The position numbers and the translations under genes are program-made. From assembly GCA_025360425.1 (NCBI GenBank), contig JANYCD010000063.1, positions 1 to 41,046 of the forward strand: a stretch of 41,046 nucleotides of DNA, written 5' to 3'. The DNA comes from Sterolibacteriaceae bacterium. Its GTDB lineage: Bacteria > Pseudomonadota > Gammaproteobacteria > Burkholderiales > Rhodocyclaceae. This document shows, piece after piece, positions 15,887 to 23,417 of this stretch. Numbering within the stretch: position 1 is the stretch's first letter; every line of letters starts with the position of its first letter. A model generated the notes under the pieces. It had not been told where the DNA came from. It saw only the letters and a program-made list of their open reading frames with translations, and searched no databases.

Positions 15887-17809
15887 ATGAAATTATCGAT
15901 TGGTCGCGTGTTGACCAACGCGTTGTTCGCCATCCTGTTTGCCGGCAGTGGCGCAGCGTTTGCGCTCGGCGGACCCGGCGATGATGCGGCCCCGACCGCT
16001 GCGGCGGCAAAGGCCACGCCCGATGCCCAATGGCCCATGTACAACAAGGAATACAACGGCCAGCGCTACTCCTCGCTCGACCAGATCAACACCGACAACG
16101 TCGGCGCGCTGCGCGAAGTTTGCCGCGTGCGGGTGGACAAGGGCGTGTCCTTCCACTCCGGCCCCGTAGTGGTGAATGGCGTTATGTATGTGACGACCGA
16201 CCTGATCACCGAGGCAATCAATCCGGTGACCTGCGACGTGGTCTGGAAAAACATCTACACCCCGGACAAGCCGGAACACTGGTTCAACAATCGCGGCGTC
16301 GCCTATGCCGACGGCCGCCTGTTCCGCGGCACCGGCGATGACCGGGTGCTGGCGCTGGATGCGAAGACCGGGCGCGAGCTCTGGCGCGTGGTCGCCGGGG
16401 ATCCCGCCGTTGAGTGGTTTGCCGCTGCGCCCGTGGTCTGGCACGGCATGGTATTCCTCGGCGTGGCTGGTGCCGAATGGGGCATCAAGGGTCGCATCAT
16501 GGCTTTCGACGCGAAGACCGGCAAGCGCTTGTGGACCTTCAACCTGGTGCCGCAAGGCAAGGAGTTCGGCGTCGAAACCTGGAAGGGCGATTCGTGGAAG
16601 ACCGGTGGCGGCGGCACCTGGTCCACAGTCACGCTGGATGAGACCACCGGCGAGCTCTTTATTCCCGTGGCAAACGCGGCGGCCGACTTCGACCAATCGG
16701 ATCGGGGTCATGGCAGCAATCTGTTCACCGATTCGATCGTGGTGCTGGATGCGCGCAGCGGCAAGCTCAAATGGTGGTACCAGGCCACCATCAATGACGA
16801 CAAGGACCGCGATATCGGCGCGGCGCCGATGTTGTTTACGATGGCAGATGGTCGCGAGGTCGTGGCAGCGGGTTCGAAGGATGGCTATCTCCACGTCGTC
16901 GATCGCAAAAGCCACAAGTTGCTGTACAAGGCGGCGGTGACCACCATCAGCAACAACGACGCGAGGGTCACGCCCGAGGGTGTGCACGTCTGTCCGGGTA
17001 CGTTAGGCGGCGTGCAATGGAACGGACCGGCCTACGATCCGCAGCAGAAGACCATCGTCATCGGTGCGGTGGACTGGTGCGGCACATTTAAATCGGAAAA
17101 GATGAAGTACAAGTATGGCGACTTCTATTACGGCGGGACATGGCAACTCGACAAGACGCCGGGCAAGGGCTGGATCAATGCCTTCGACGCCGACTCCGGC
17201 AAGCTGCGCTGGAAATTCCCGGTGCCTTCACCCGTGGTGTCCGCCATCACGCCGACGGCCGGCGGTATCGTCTTCGGCGGCGACATGGGCGGCAATCTTT
17301 ACGCCCTGCGCAGCACCGACGGCGAAGTGCTCAAGACCATCCAGACCGGCGAACCGATCGCCGGCGGCATCGTCACCTACACCATCGCCGGCAAGCAATA
17401 CGTCGCGCTCGAGTCGGGCAACATTTCACGCGTGCCATGGGGCAACGCCGGTATTCCCAGCGTCATTATTTACACGGTGGGTGAAGCGCCGCAACCGGAT
17501 GCGGGCCCCACCGCACCGTTGCCCTCGCCTGACGGCGACAAGCAGGCCGAACATGCCGCGAGCACTGCCCACCTCGTCGCCAACGTCGCGCACGGCAAGG
17601 CGATCTACAACCGCATCTGCATCGCCTGCCACGGCGCCTCGGGAGAAGGCCAGTCCGGCCCGCCGCTGAAGGGTATCGGCAAGCGACTCAACGCCGAGCA
17701 ATTGCTGAGCGCGATCAAGAATCCCAAGCCGCCGATGCCGGTGCTGTATCCGTCGGTGCTGACCGAGCAGGACGTCACGGACGTGGCGGCGTTTGTCGGC
17801 TCGCGCTAA
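15887..17809 (+). CDS. PQQ-dependent alcohol dehydrogenase fused to cytochrome c
   Basis: A 640-residue periplasmic quinohaemoprotein. A signal peptide (about residues 1-26, FAILFAGSGAAFALGG) precedes a propeller with repeated tryptophan-docking motifs (ALDAKTGRELW, AFDAKTGKRLW). Predicted metal/PQQ residues are Glu197 (AGAEWG), Asn263 (VANAAAD) and catalytic Asp307, with a second acidic residue, Asp309, two positions later. A C-terminal c-type domain has Cys578-x2-Cys581-His582 and likely distal Met617. The vicinal Cys-Cys of classic methanol/ethanol dehydrogenases is absent; the segment reads EHWFNNRG. The open frame extends upstream, but Met at 15887 follows CGGAGGAA and begins the signal peptide. 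It oxidises an alcohol in the periplasm and passes electrons to cytochrome c. Confidence 0.88.
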   Translation: MKLSIGRVLTNALFAILFAGSGAAFALGGPGDDAAPTAAAAKATPDAQWPMYNKEYNGQRYSSLDQINTDNVGALREVCRVRVDKGVSFHSGPVVVNGVMYVTTDLITEAINPVTCDVVWKNIYTPDKPEHWFNNRGVAYADGRLFRGTGDDRVLALDAKTGRELWRVVAGDPAVEWFAAAPVVWHGMVFLGVAGAEWGIKGRIMAFDAKTGKRLWTFNLVPQGKEFGVETWKGDSWKTGGGGTWSTVTLDETTGELFIPVANAAADFDQSDRGHGSNLFTDSIVVLDARSGKLKWWYQATINDDKDRDIGAAPMLFTMADGREVVAAGSKDGYLHVVDRKSHKLLYKAAVTTISNNDARVTPEGVHVCPGTLGGVQWNGPAYDPQQKTIVIGAVDWCGTFKSEKMKYKYGDFYYGGTWQLDKTPGKGWINAFDADSGKLRWKFPVPSPVVSAITPTAGGIVFGGDMGGNLYALRSTDGEVLKTIQTGEPIAGGIVTYTIAGKQYVALESGNISRVPWGNAGIPSVIIYTVGEAPQPDAGPTAPLPSPDGDKQAEHAASTAHLVANVAHGKAIYNRICIACHGASGEGQSGPPLKGIGKRLNAEQLLSAIKNPKPPMPVLYPSVLTEQDVTDVAAFVGSR

Positions 17810-17813
17810 GTCG

Positions 17814-18860
17814 ATGAAACGGATTGGGCTGGTCGTCGCCCTGATGCTGTTCGCGGCAACCGCGATTGCAGGGGACATCGTCTACATCAGCAATCAGGCC
17901 GGTGGGGTCAGCCGCATCGATCCGGCAACCCTGACGACCTTGGACAGTATCGACATGGCAGACAGCGCGCCGCGCGGGCTGGCAGTCACGCCTGACGGAA
18001 AATTCCTGCTCACGGCAAACCAGAAGACCGGCGATGTGGCGGTGATCAACACGCAGTCGCTCAAGGTCGTGCGCCGCATTGCCATCGGCAAGAATCCGGA
18101 ATTCATGCGCATACTGTCCGACGGCAGCAAGGCCTTCGTCACCTATGAGCCGGGCTCTTCCGGGGGCCCGCCGGGTGGCAAGGATGGAAAGAGCGACCAC
18201 GATGATGACGACGTAACGCCGGCGCATGTGGCGGTGATCGATTTGCATACCTGGACGGTGGTGACTTCGATCGTCTGCGCGCCGGAAACCGAGGGAATCG
18301 AATTCAGTGCCGACAACCGGCAGCTCATCGTTTCCAATGAAGGCGACGACACCCTGACGGTTTATTCCATCGCCGATGGCAAATTGCTGAAGACGGTTGA
18401 TCTGCGTACCTGGGGTCATCGGCCGCGCGGCATCAAGCGATCGCCGGATGGAAAGCACTACGTCGTCACGCTGGAAAACTCCAACGCCTTGCTGATTCTC
18501 GACACCGACTTTCAGGTCCTCAAGTCAGTCCCTACCGGCGCCGGGCCCTATGGCGTGGGCTTCGACAGGGCGAGAAAACGCATCGTGATCGCGGCCTCGC
18601 GCGGCGGTCGCTTGCAGGTATTCGACGCGGAAACCTACGCGCCTCTCGCCGACATCGCCATCGGCAAGCGCTGCTGGCATTTCACCTTTACGCCGGACGA
18701 GCGCCGCATCCTCGTGGCCTGCGGCACATCGAACGACGTGGAAGTGATCGATGCCGCCAGCTATCAGCTCATCAGGACTATGTCAGGCTTCACCAAGCCC
18801 TGGGGCATCGTGACCTGGCCCAAGGCCAACGGCAGCCTCGAAACAAAGACTGCGCCCTGA
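17814..18860 (+). CDS. YVTN-type beta-propeller, PQQ-catabolism companion
   Basis: A 348-residue exported protein: signal peptide in residues 1-19 (MKRIGLVVALMLFAATAIA), then repeated propeller blades with the pattern D..TL....I....PRGLAVTPDGK, VAVINTQSLKVVRRIAIG and HFTFTPDERRILVA. This matches the beta-propeller proteins that often accompany PQQ-dependent catabolic dehydrogenases. An acidic insertion (GGPPGGKDGKSDHDDDD, near residue 115-131) interrupts one blade and may bind metal or be a flexible loop. The ATG at 17814 lies four bases after the dehydrogenase stop, so the two are surely co-transcribed. Its exact role (assembly, substrate channel or cofactor handling) is not known to me. Confidence 0.8.
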   Translation: MKRIGLVVALMLFAATAIAGDIVYISNQAGGVSRIDPATLTTLDSIDMADSAPRGLAVTPDGKFLLTANQKTGDVAVINTQSLKVVRRIAIGKNPEFMRILSDGSKAFVTYEPGSSGGPPGGKDGKSDHDDDDVTPAHVAVIDLHTWTVVTSIVCAPETEGIEFSADNRQLIVSNEGDDTLTVYSIADGKLLKTVDLRTWGHRPRGIKRSPDGKHYVVTLENSNALLILDTDFQVLKSVPTGAGPYGVGFDRARKRIVIAASRGGRLQVFDAETYAPLADIAIGKRCWHFTFTPDERRILVACGTSNDVEVIDAASYQLIRTMSGFTKPWGIVTWPKANGSLETKTAP

Positions 18861-18891
18861 TAGAATCTCTCACTGCCGCCGCGCGACCAAC

Positions 18892-18923
18892 AAAAAGCCC
18901 CGAAAACCTGGGGTTTGCGGGGC
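18892..18923 (-). terminator. Intrinsic terminator of tRNA-Leu
   Basis: On the minus strand GCCCCG pairs with CGGGGC around a 15-base loop and is followed by TTTTT (plus coordinates 18923 to 18892). It begins 32 bases after the tRNA 3' end, the expected place for its terminator. On the plus strand it also lies 32 bases past the propeller gene but has no T-run there. Confidence 0.75.
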
Positions 18924-18955
18924 CTTGCCATTTATCAATTGTTGCCAAGTTCCCG

Positions 18956-19040
18956 TGGTGCCCAGGAGAGGACTCGAACCTCCACACCTTGCGGCGCATG
19001 GACCTGAACCATGTGCGTCTACCAATTCCGCCACCTGGGC
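18956..19040 (-). tRNA. tRNA-Leu (anticodon CAG)
   Basis: Read on the minus strand this is an 85-base tRNA with encoded CCA. The acceptor stem GCCCAGG pairs with CCTGGGC, followed by discriminator A. The D arm has AATTGGTAGAC. The anticodon stem CATGG/CCATG encloses TTCAGGT, giving CAG, which reads CTG codons. A long class II variable arm (GCCGCAAGGTG region) and the T arm GGAGG-TTCGAGT-CCTCT complete the cloverleaf, the normal plan for tRNA-Leu. Confidence 0.97.
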
Positions 19041-19064
19041 AAGGGGCTTGCAAAAGAGCGGCGG

Positions 19065-19092
19065 ATTCTAAAGGAAACCAGAAAATTGTCAA
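19065..19092 (-). promoter_or_regulatory. Sigma-70 promoter of tRNA-Leu
   Basis: On the minus strand TTGACA (19092-19087), 16 bases, then TAGAAT (19070-19065). The -35 is a perfect consensus and the -10 has five of six consensus bases. The start would fall near 19058, 18 bases ahead of the tRNA. The -35 box overlaps the TTG start codon of rnr on the opposite strand. Confidence 0.7.
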
Positions 19093-21317
19093 ACAAGAAA
19101 AACCAGAAACTATCCAGAATACGCGGCGCTGACCCGCATCTGGCGCGGGAACGCGCGAAATACGATCAGCCATTGCCGAGTCGTGAGTACGTGCTCGACG
19201 TAGTCGCGGAGCAGGGCGTTCCAGTGACTTTCGAAAGAGTCTGCGAACTGATGGATGTCTCGACCGAAGAACGCGAAACCTTCCAGCGCCGCATGGGCGC
19301 CATGGCGCGTAACGGGCAGCTGATGCAGAACCGCCGCGGCGACTGGCTGCTGCCGACCAAGGCTGACCTGATTCGCGGCAAGGTGCAGGGCCACGCGGAC
19401 GGTTACGGTTTCCTCGTGCCCGAAGATGGCGGTGCCGACATCTTTCTGTCCACCAAGGAAATGGAAAAGATGCTGCACGGCGACCGTGCCATCGTGCGCA
19501 TTATCGGCACCGATCGCAAGGGCCGGCCCGAAGGCAAGGTGGTCGAGGTCACCGAGCATGCCAACAGCCGCGTCGTCGGTCGCGTCACCGAAGAACATGG
19601 CGTGTGGTTCGTCGTCGCCGAGAACCGCCGCATCAGCCAGGACATCCTGCTCGCGCCGGCGGAGAAGGGCAGTAAAGCGCCCAAGCTCAAGGCCGGGCAG
19701 GTGGTTATGGTCGACATCATCGAACAGCCGTCCAAGACATCGCAGCCCATCGGCCGCGTGGTCGAGGTGCTCGGCAACTACGCCGACCCCGGCATGGAAA
19801 TCGAAATAGCGTTGCGCAAGCACGACCTGCCGTTCGAGTTTTCCGCCGAAGCGTTGACGCAGGCCAAGAAATTGCCCGACGTCGTGACCAAGGCTGACTG
19901 GAAGGGACGCGAGGATCTGACCAATCTGCCGCTGGTGACCATCGACGGCGAAACCGCGCGCGACTTCGACGACGCGGTGTACTGCGAAGCGCAGGGCAAG
20001 GGCTTCCGCCTGATCGTGGCGATTGCCGACGTGTCGCACTACGTGACTATCGACTCTCCGCTCGATCGCGACGCCTATGAACGTGGCAACTCGGTGTACT
20101 TTCCGCGCCGCGTAATCCCCATGCTGCCGGAAAAAATTTCCAACGGCTTATGCTCGCTCAACCCCGATGTGCAGCGCCTGTGCATGGTCTGCGACATGGA
20201 CATTTCGTCCTCGGGCGTGATCAAGAATCATCGCTTCTATCCGGCGGTGATGCATTCCAAGGCACGTCTTACCTACACCGAAGTGGCGGCCGCGTTGTAC
20301 GAAAAGACGCCGGCCGCGCGCAACAAGCTCGGCGCGCTGCTGCCGCATCTTGAAACACTCGACCGCCTGTTCCGCATCCTCGAAGGCGCGCGTAGCAAGC
20401 GCGGCGCCATCGATTTCGACACCGCCGAAACCATCATGGTGTTCGACGACAAGGGCAAGATTCTGCGCATCGAACCTTACGCACGCAACGACGCCCATCG
20501 CCTGATCGAGGAATGCATGCTGGCCGCCAACGTTTGCGCGTCGGAGTATTTGCGCGAAAACGGACAGCCGGTGGTGTATCGCATCCATCCCGAACCGAAG
20601 CCGGAGAAGGTCGCCAAGCTGCGCGACTTCCTCGGCACCTTCGGCCTGCAGCTCGGCGGCGGTGACAGCCCGATCGCCAAGGACTACTCCAAACTGCTCG
20701 ACAAGATCCAGGATCGGCCCGACAAGGCATTGCTGCAAACGGTGATGCTGCGCTCGCTGCAACAGGCCATCTACAGCCCGGACAACGTTGGCCACTTCGG
20801 CCTTGCCTACGAGAGCTACACCCACTTCACCTCGCCGATCCGCCGCTATCCCGACCTGCTGGTACATCGTGCCATCAAGGCGGTGCTGAAGAAGGAAAAA
20901 TACCAGCCGGGTAACTGGGAAGAAATCGGCCTGCACTGCTCCGCCACCGAACGCCGCGCTGACGAAGCGACACGCGATGTCGAAGCCTGGCTCAAGTGCT
21001 ACTACATGCAGGATAAAGTCGGCGAGGAATTCGAGGGCGGCATCTCGGCGGTGGTGCCGTTCGGCATCTTCGTCGCACTCGACAACGTGTTCATCGAAGG
21101 CCTGGTGCACGTCTCCGACCTCGGCCGCGACTATTTTCATTTCGACGAAACCAATCACCAGATGGTGGGCGAGCGCAGCGGTGTGCGTTACTGCCTCGCC
21201 GGCCGGGTGAAAGTGCAGTTGGTGCGCGTCGACATGGAACAGAACAAGATCGATTTCCGCCTTGCCGGCGAAAAGTTGGATGAGCCAAGGTTCAACGGAA
21301 AGGCGCGCCGTGGGTGA
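19086..21317 (+). CDS. rnr: Ribonuclease R
   Basis: A 743-residue 3'-5' exoribonuclease of the RNB family that degrades structured RNA. In order: an N-terminal helix-turn-helix-like region (about 30-85), cold-shock domains (about 85-250), and the RNB catalytic domain from about 280. That domain contains DGETARDFDDAV with the magnesium-binding aspartates and HFTSPIRRYPDLLVHR. A C-terminal S1 domain begins EEFEGGISAVVPFGIFVAL. The open frame continues back into the tRNA, so a start there is impossible. TTG at 19086 gives MSNKKNQK...RIRGADPHLARE, the usual start of betaproteobacterial RNase R, with AAGGA upstream. The lysine-rich C-terminal tail seen in E. coli is short here (NGKARRG). Confidence 0.95.
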   Translation: MSNKKNQKLSRIRGADPHLARERAKYDQPLPSREYVLDVVAEQGVPVTFERVCELMDVSTEERETFQRRMGAMARNGQLMQNRRGDWLLPTKADLIRGKVQGHADGYGFLVPEDGGADIFLSTKEMEKMLHGDRAIVRIIGTDRKGRPEGKVVEVTEHANSRVVGRVTEEHGVWFVVAENRRISQDILLAPAEKGSKAPKLKAGQVVMVDIIEQPSKTSQPIGRVVEVLGNYADPGMEIEIALRKHDLPFEFSAEALTQAKKLPDVVTKADWKGREDLTNLPLVTIDGETARDFDDAVYCEAQGKGFRLIVAIADVSHYVTIDSPLDRDAYERGNSVYFPRRVIPMLPEKISNGLCSLNPDVQRLCMVCDMDISSSGVIKNHRFYPAVMHSKARLTYTEVAAALYEKTPAARNKLGALLPHLETLDRLFRILEGARSKRGAIDFDTAETIMVFDDKGKILRIEPYARNDAHRLIEECMLAANVCASEYLRENGQPVVYRIHPEPKPEKVAKLRDFLGTFGLQLGGGDSPIAKDYSKLLDKIQDRPDKALLQTVMLRSLQQAIYSPDNVGHFGLAYESYTHFTSPIRRYPDLLVHRAIKAVLKKEKYQPGNWEEIGLHCSATERRADEATRDVEAWLKCYYMQDKVGEEFEGGISAVVPFGIFVALDNVFIEGLVHVSDLGRDYFHFDETNHQMVGERSGVRYCLAGRVKVQLVRVDMEQNKIDFRLAGEKLDEPRFNGKARRG

Positions 21318-21347
21318 GGCATGCATGCATCCAGATTTTGCACCGAC

Positions 21348-21376
21348 TTGAAATAATATAGCATGTGTGCTATATT
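21348..21376 (+). promoter_or_regulatory. Promoter with palindromic operator of the toxin-antitoxin operon
   Basis: TTGAAA (21348-21353), 17 bases, then TATATT (21371-21376) form a good sigma-70 promoter. A perfect 9-bp inverted repeat, AATATAGCA (21355-21363) and TGCTATATT (21368-21376) with loop TGTG, covers the spacer and the -10 box. A dimeric antitoxin bound there would block polymerase. The predicted start falls at about 21383, the A of the toxin ATG, so the message may be leaderless. Confidence 0.75.
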
Positions 21377-21382
21377 GCATCC

Positions 21383-21709
21383 ATGGGCTATCTGATCGAA
21401 TTCTTCAACGCTTCAGTGGAGGCGGAGATTGAGGAATGGCCTGTCGGCATCAGTGCGAGTTTCATCCGCATCACCGAGCAGATGGTCGATACCGGGCCGA
21501 ACCTGGGACTTCCGTATACCCGGCCATTTGGGGATGGACTGTTCGAGATTCGCGCCCGTGGTCCTGAGGGAATCGGCAGGGCGTTTTTCTGTACCTTGGT
21601 TGGGCGCCGTGTTGTCATCCTGCATGGCTTCATCAAGAAATCGCAGGCAACGCCGGACAAGGAGTTGAGGATTGCGCGAAAGCGACTGAAGGAGGTGCAT
21701 GGTGGATAA
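21383..21709 (+). CDS. HigB/RelE-type toxin (phage Gp49-like family)
   Basis: A 108-residue basic protein of the RelE/HigB superfamily, Gp49-like branch. Landmarks are the N-terminal IEFFNASVEAEIEEWP, the central LPYTRPFGDGLFEIRARGPEGIGRAFFC and VVILHGFIKKSQATPDKELRIARKRLKE; the Arg/Phe/His-rich core and the FIKKSQ-TP-KEL helix are diagnostic. Members cleave mRNA on the ribosome. ATG at 21383 is chosen; an upstream GTG at 21365 would sit inside the operator palindrome. No ribosome site precedes the ATG, in contrast to the strong site of the antitoxin. The toxin-first order is the HigBA arrangement. Confidence 0.85.
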   Translation: MGYLIEFFNASVEAEIEEWPVGISASFIRITEQMVDTGPNLGLPYTRPFGDGLFEIRARGPEGIGRAFFCTLVGRRVVILHGFIKKSQATPDKELRIARKRLKEVHGG

Positions 21710-22046
21710 GCAAGTGCTGAGCAAGACTAACAAGGTGGCTGACGGCTATCGCCCGGTCCCATTCGACCCCAAGACGAGCGCAGCAACGAAGCGGAAGAAC
21801 AGCGCCGCATTCTGCGAGGCCTACGATGCCATGGAGGACGAATTCGAGGCCTTGGGCGCATTGCTGGTGGCGCGTAAGGAAGCCGGACTAACACAAGAGG
21901 ATGTCGCTACCCGAATGGGTGTTTCTCAACCCGTGCTGGCGCGAATCGAATCCAGTTTGGGTAGCCGAAAGCATTCCCCTTCCCTGGCGACGTTGCGCAA
22001 GTACGCGGCGGCCTGCGGGAAAAAACTTGTCATCCGGATGGTGTGA
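21699..22046 (+). CDS. HigA-type XRE family antitoxin
   Basis: A 115-residue protein. The C-terminal two thirds form a Cro/C1-type helix-turn-helix (about residues 54-110: LLVARKEAGLTQEDVATRMGVSQPVLARIES, then SLATLRKYAAACGKKLVIRM). The N-terminal ~50 residues are polar and probably wrap the toxin. The start overlaps the toxin gene by 11 bases; a full AAGGAGGT (21689-21696) precedes it, better spaced for the GTG at 21702 than for the ATG at 21699. It should neutralise the toxin and repress the operon through the palindrome at 21355-21376. Confidence 0.85.
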   Translation: MVDKQVLSKTNKVADGYRPVPFDPKTSAATKRKNSAAFCEAYDAMEDEFEALGALLVARKEAGLTQEDVATRMGVSQPVLARIESSLGSRKHSPSLATLRKYAAACGKKLVIRMV

Positions 22047-22083
22047 TGCGTCATCCGATCCAGATATACGGCGGTGATGCGTC
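22043..22083. repeat. 10-bp direct repeat between antitoxin and rlmB
   Basis: GTGATGCGTC occurs at 22043-22052, over the antitoxin stop codon, and again at 22074-22083, 31 bases on. It may be chance, a binding site pair, or a trace of the event that placed the toxin-antitoxin module here. Confidence 0.25.
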
Positions 22084-22099
22084 GAAACAAAGGTAACCC

Positions 22100-22846
22100 G
22101 TGGCTGAAACCAAACTGATCCACGGCTTCCACGCCATTACCGCCAAGCTGCGCCAGGCGCCGGACGACGTCAAGGAAATCTATGTCGCCGAAGGACGCCA
22201 CGACCAGCGCGCGCGCGACCTGCTGAAACTCGCAGAAGGCTGCAACGTGCGCGTGCTGCCGGTGGATGCGGCGCGGCTCGACGGCATGGCCGGCGGTGGC
22301 AATCATCAAGGTGTCGTCGCACGCATCGATGCACGGCAGCGTCATCTGACGGTGGACGATATTTTGGAAACACTGGCCGAACCAGCGCTATTGCTGGTGC
22401 TCGACGGCGTGCAGGACCCGCACAATCTCGGCGCCTGCCTGCGCGTCGCCGACGCCGTCGGCGCCCACGCCGTGATCGCACCCAAGGACCGGGCCGTGGG
22501 CCTCAACGCCACCGCCATCAAGGTCGCCAGCGGTGCGGCCGACACCGTGCCCTACATCACTGTCACCAATCTCGCGCGATCATTGCGCGAGATACAGGAA
22601 CGTAATGTCTGGGTCATCGGTGCGGATGGCGAAGCGAAGCGCGACCTCTACGAAGTCGACCAGTCCGGTGCGATTGCCTGGGTGCTGGGTGCCGAAGGGA
22701 CAGGCCTGCGCCGTTTGACCGGCGAGACCTGCGACGAACTGGCGCGCATCCCGATGCTGGGGACGGTGGAGAGCCTCAATGTTTCCGTGGCGAGCGGGAT
22801 TTGTTTGTTTGAGGCGAGGCGGCAGCGGGGGTTGAAGAAAGCTTAA
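22100..22846 (+). CDS. rlmB: 23S rRNA (guanosine-2251-2'-O-)-methyltransferase
   Basis: A 248-residue SPOUT methyltransferase that methylates the ribose of G2251 in the 23S rRNA peptidyl loop. The N-terminal substrate-binding domain starts [16 protein letters not shown]. The C-terminal knot domain has all three motifs: [31 protein letters not shown] and [18 protein letters not shown]. Start is GTG at 22100 with a weak AAGG site. In related genomes rlmB commonly follows rnr directly; here a toxin-antitoxin pair intervenes. Confidence 0.95.
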   Translation: MAETKLIHGFHAITAKLRQAPDDVKEIYVAEGRHDQRARDLLKLAEGCNVRVLPVDAARLDGMAGGGNHQGVVARIDARQRHLTVDDILETLAEPALLLVLDGVQDPHNLGACLRVADAVGAHAVIAPKDRAVGLNATAIKVASGAADTVPYITVTNLARSLREIQERNVWVIGADGEAKRDLYEVDQSGAIAWVLGAEGTGLRRLTGETCDELARIPMLGTVESLNVSVASGICLFEARRQRGLKKA

Positions 22847-22864
22847 GTCTGGGGCCGCCAGCGA

Positions 22865-23323
22865 TCAACAATTCTGCCCCTGCGCCACCAGGGCAGCTCT
22901 GAAGTCGCAGGTGCGCAGCGTCGCGATGGTCTTCCCCGCCGCGTCGAGCAGATCAAAGAGTGCGTCGCTATGGCCACGTATGCTGTAGAGCAAAACGCAC
23001 CCGTCAGCTCCACCGCCCTCCGTGTGACAGTCGCCATCCGGCGGAGTAAATGTAAAGCGTCCGGCCGGGCGGGAGTCTCTTAGTCGACCGTCGATTTCAT
23101 AGATGACATGAGCACCTTCGATAACGAAGGTGTATGTAGCCGCCAAATGTCGATGCGCCAACGTGTTGGTATTTGGATCAAATTTAACAATAAACTCGAC
23201 CATATTGGTTGCGTCGTCCACGAACAATATCGACGCAACGAATCCGGTGAAATCACCCAGTGTTCGCCAATCAATGTTGCGGTCGTCGAAGCGATGGATG
23301 GCCTGGGCCGCTAGTGTCGACAT
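22865..23323 (-). CDS. Cupin-domain protein
   Basis: A 152-residue protein with one double-stranded beta-helix. The first cupin motif region holds NTLAHRHLAATYTFVIEGAH (two His and a Glu as probable metal ligands), and the second is around FTFTPPDGDCHTEGG with a further His. Size and pattern fit ChrR- or acetylacetone-dioxygenase-like cupins, but no substrate can be named. The ATG at 23323 follows GGGAGAG. It lies 94 bases downstream of the membrane PQQ dehydrogenase on the same strand and converges on rlmB with an 18-base gap. Confidence 0.7.
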   Translation of the reverse strand: MSTLAAQAIHRFDDRNIDWRTLGDFTGFVASILFVDDATNMVEFIVKFDPNTNTLAHRHLAATYTFVIEGAHVIYEIDGRLRDSRPAGRFTFTPPDGDCHTEGGGADGCVLLYSIRGHSDALFDLLDAAGKTIATLRTCDFRAALVAQGQNC

Positions 23324-23417
23324 TGAATCTCTCTCCCATGAACAGTGAATGCGAATGCCGCGGCGATGATGCTGTCAACGATCGAATCTTTGTTGTCATT
23401 AAACATCCTCGTTCGGC

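Noticed and set aside
15893..16987. 364-codon minus-strand frame across the PQQ dehydrogenase
   Set aside because: Shadow of the well supported plus-strand gene; no recognisable domain.
18892..19040. tRNA-Leu 3' end as an attachment site for the catabolic region on its left
   Set aside because: I found no integrase gene and no second copy of the tRNA 3' end in the window, so an integrative island is not supported.
19011..19085. Upstream extension of rnr to 19011
   Set aside because: It would start inside the tRNA gene; the TTG at 19086 gives the conserved RNase R N-terminus.
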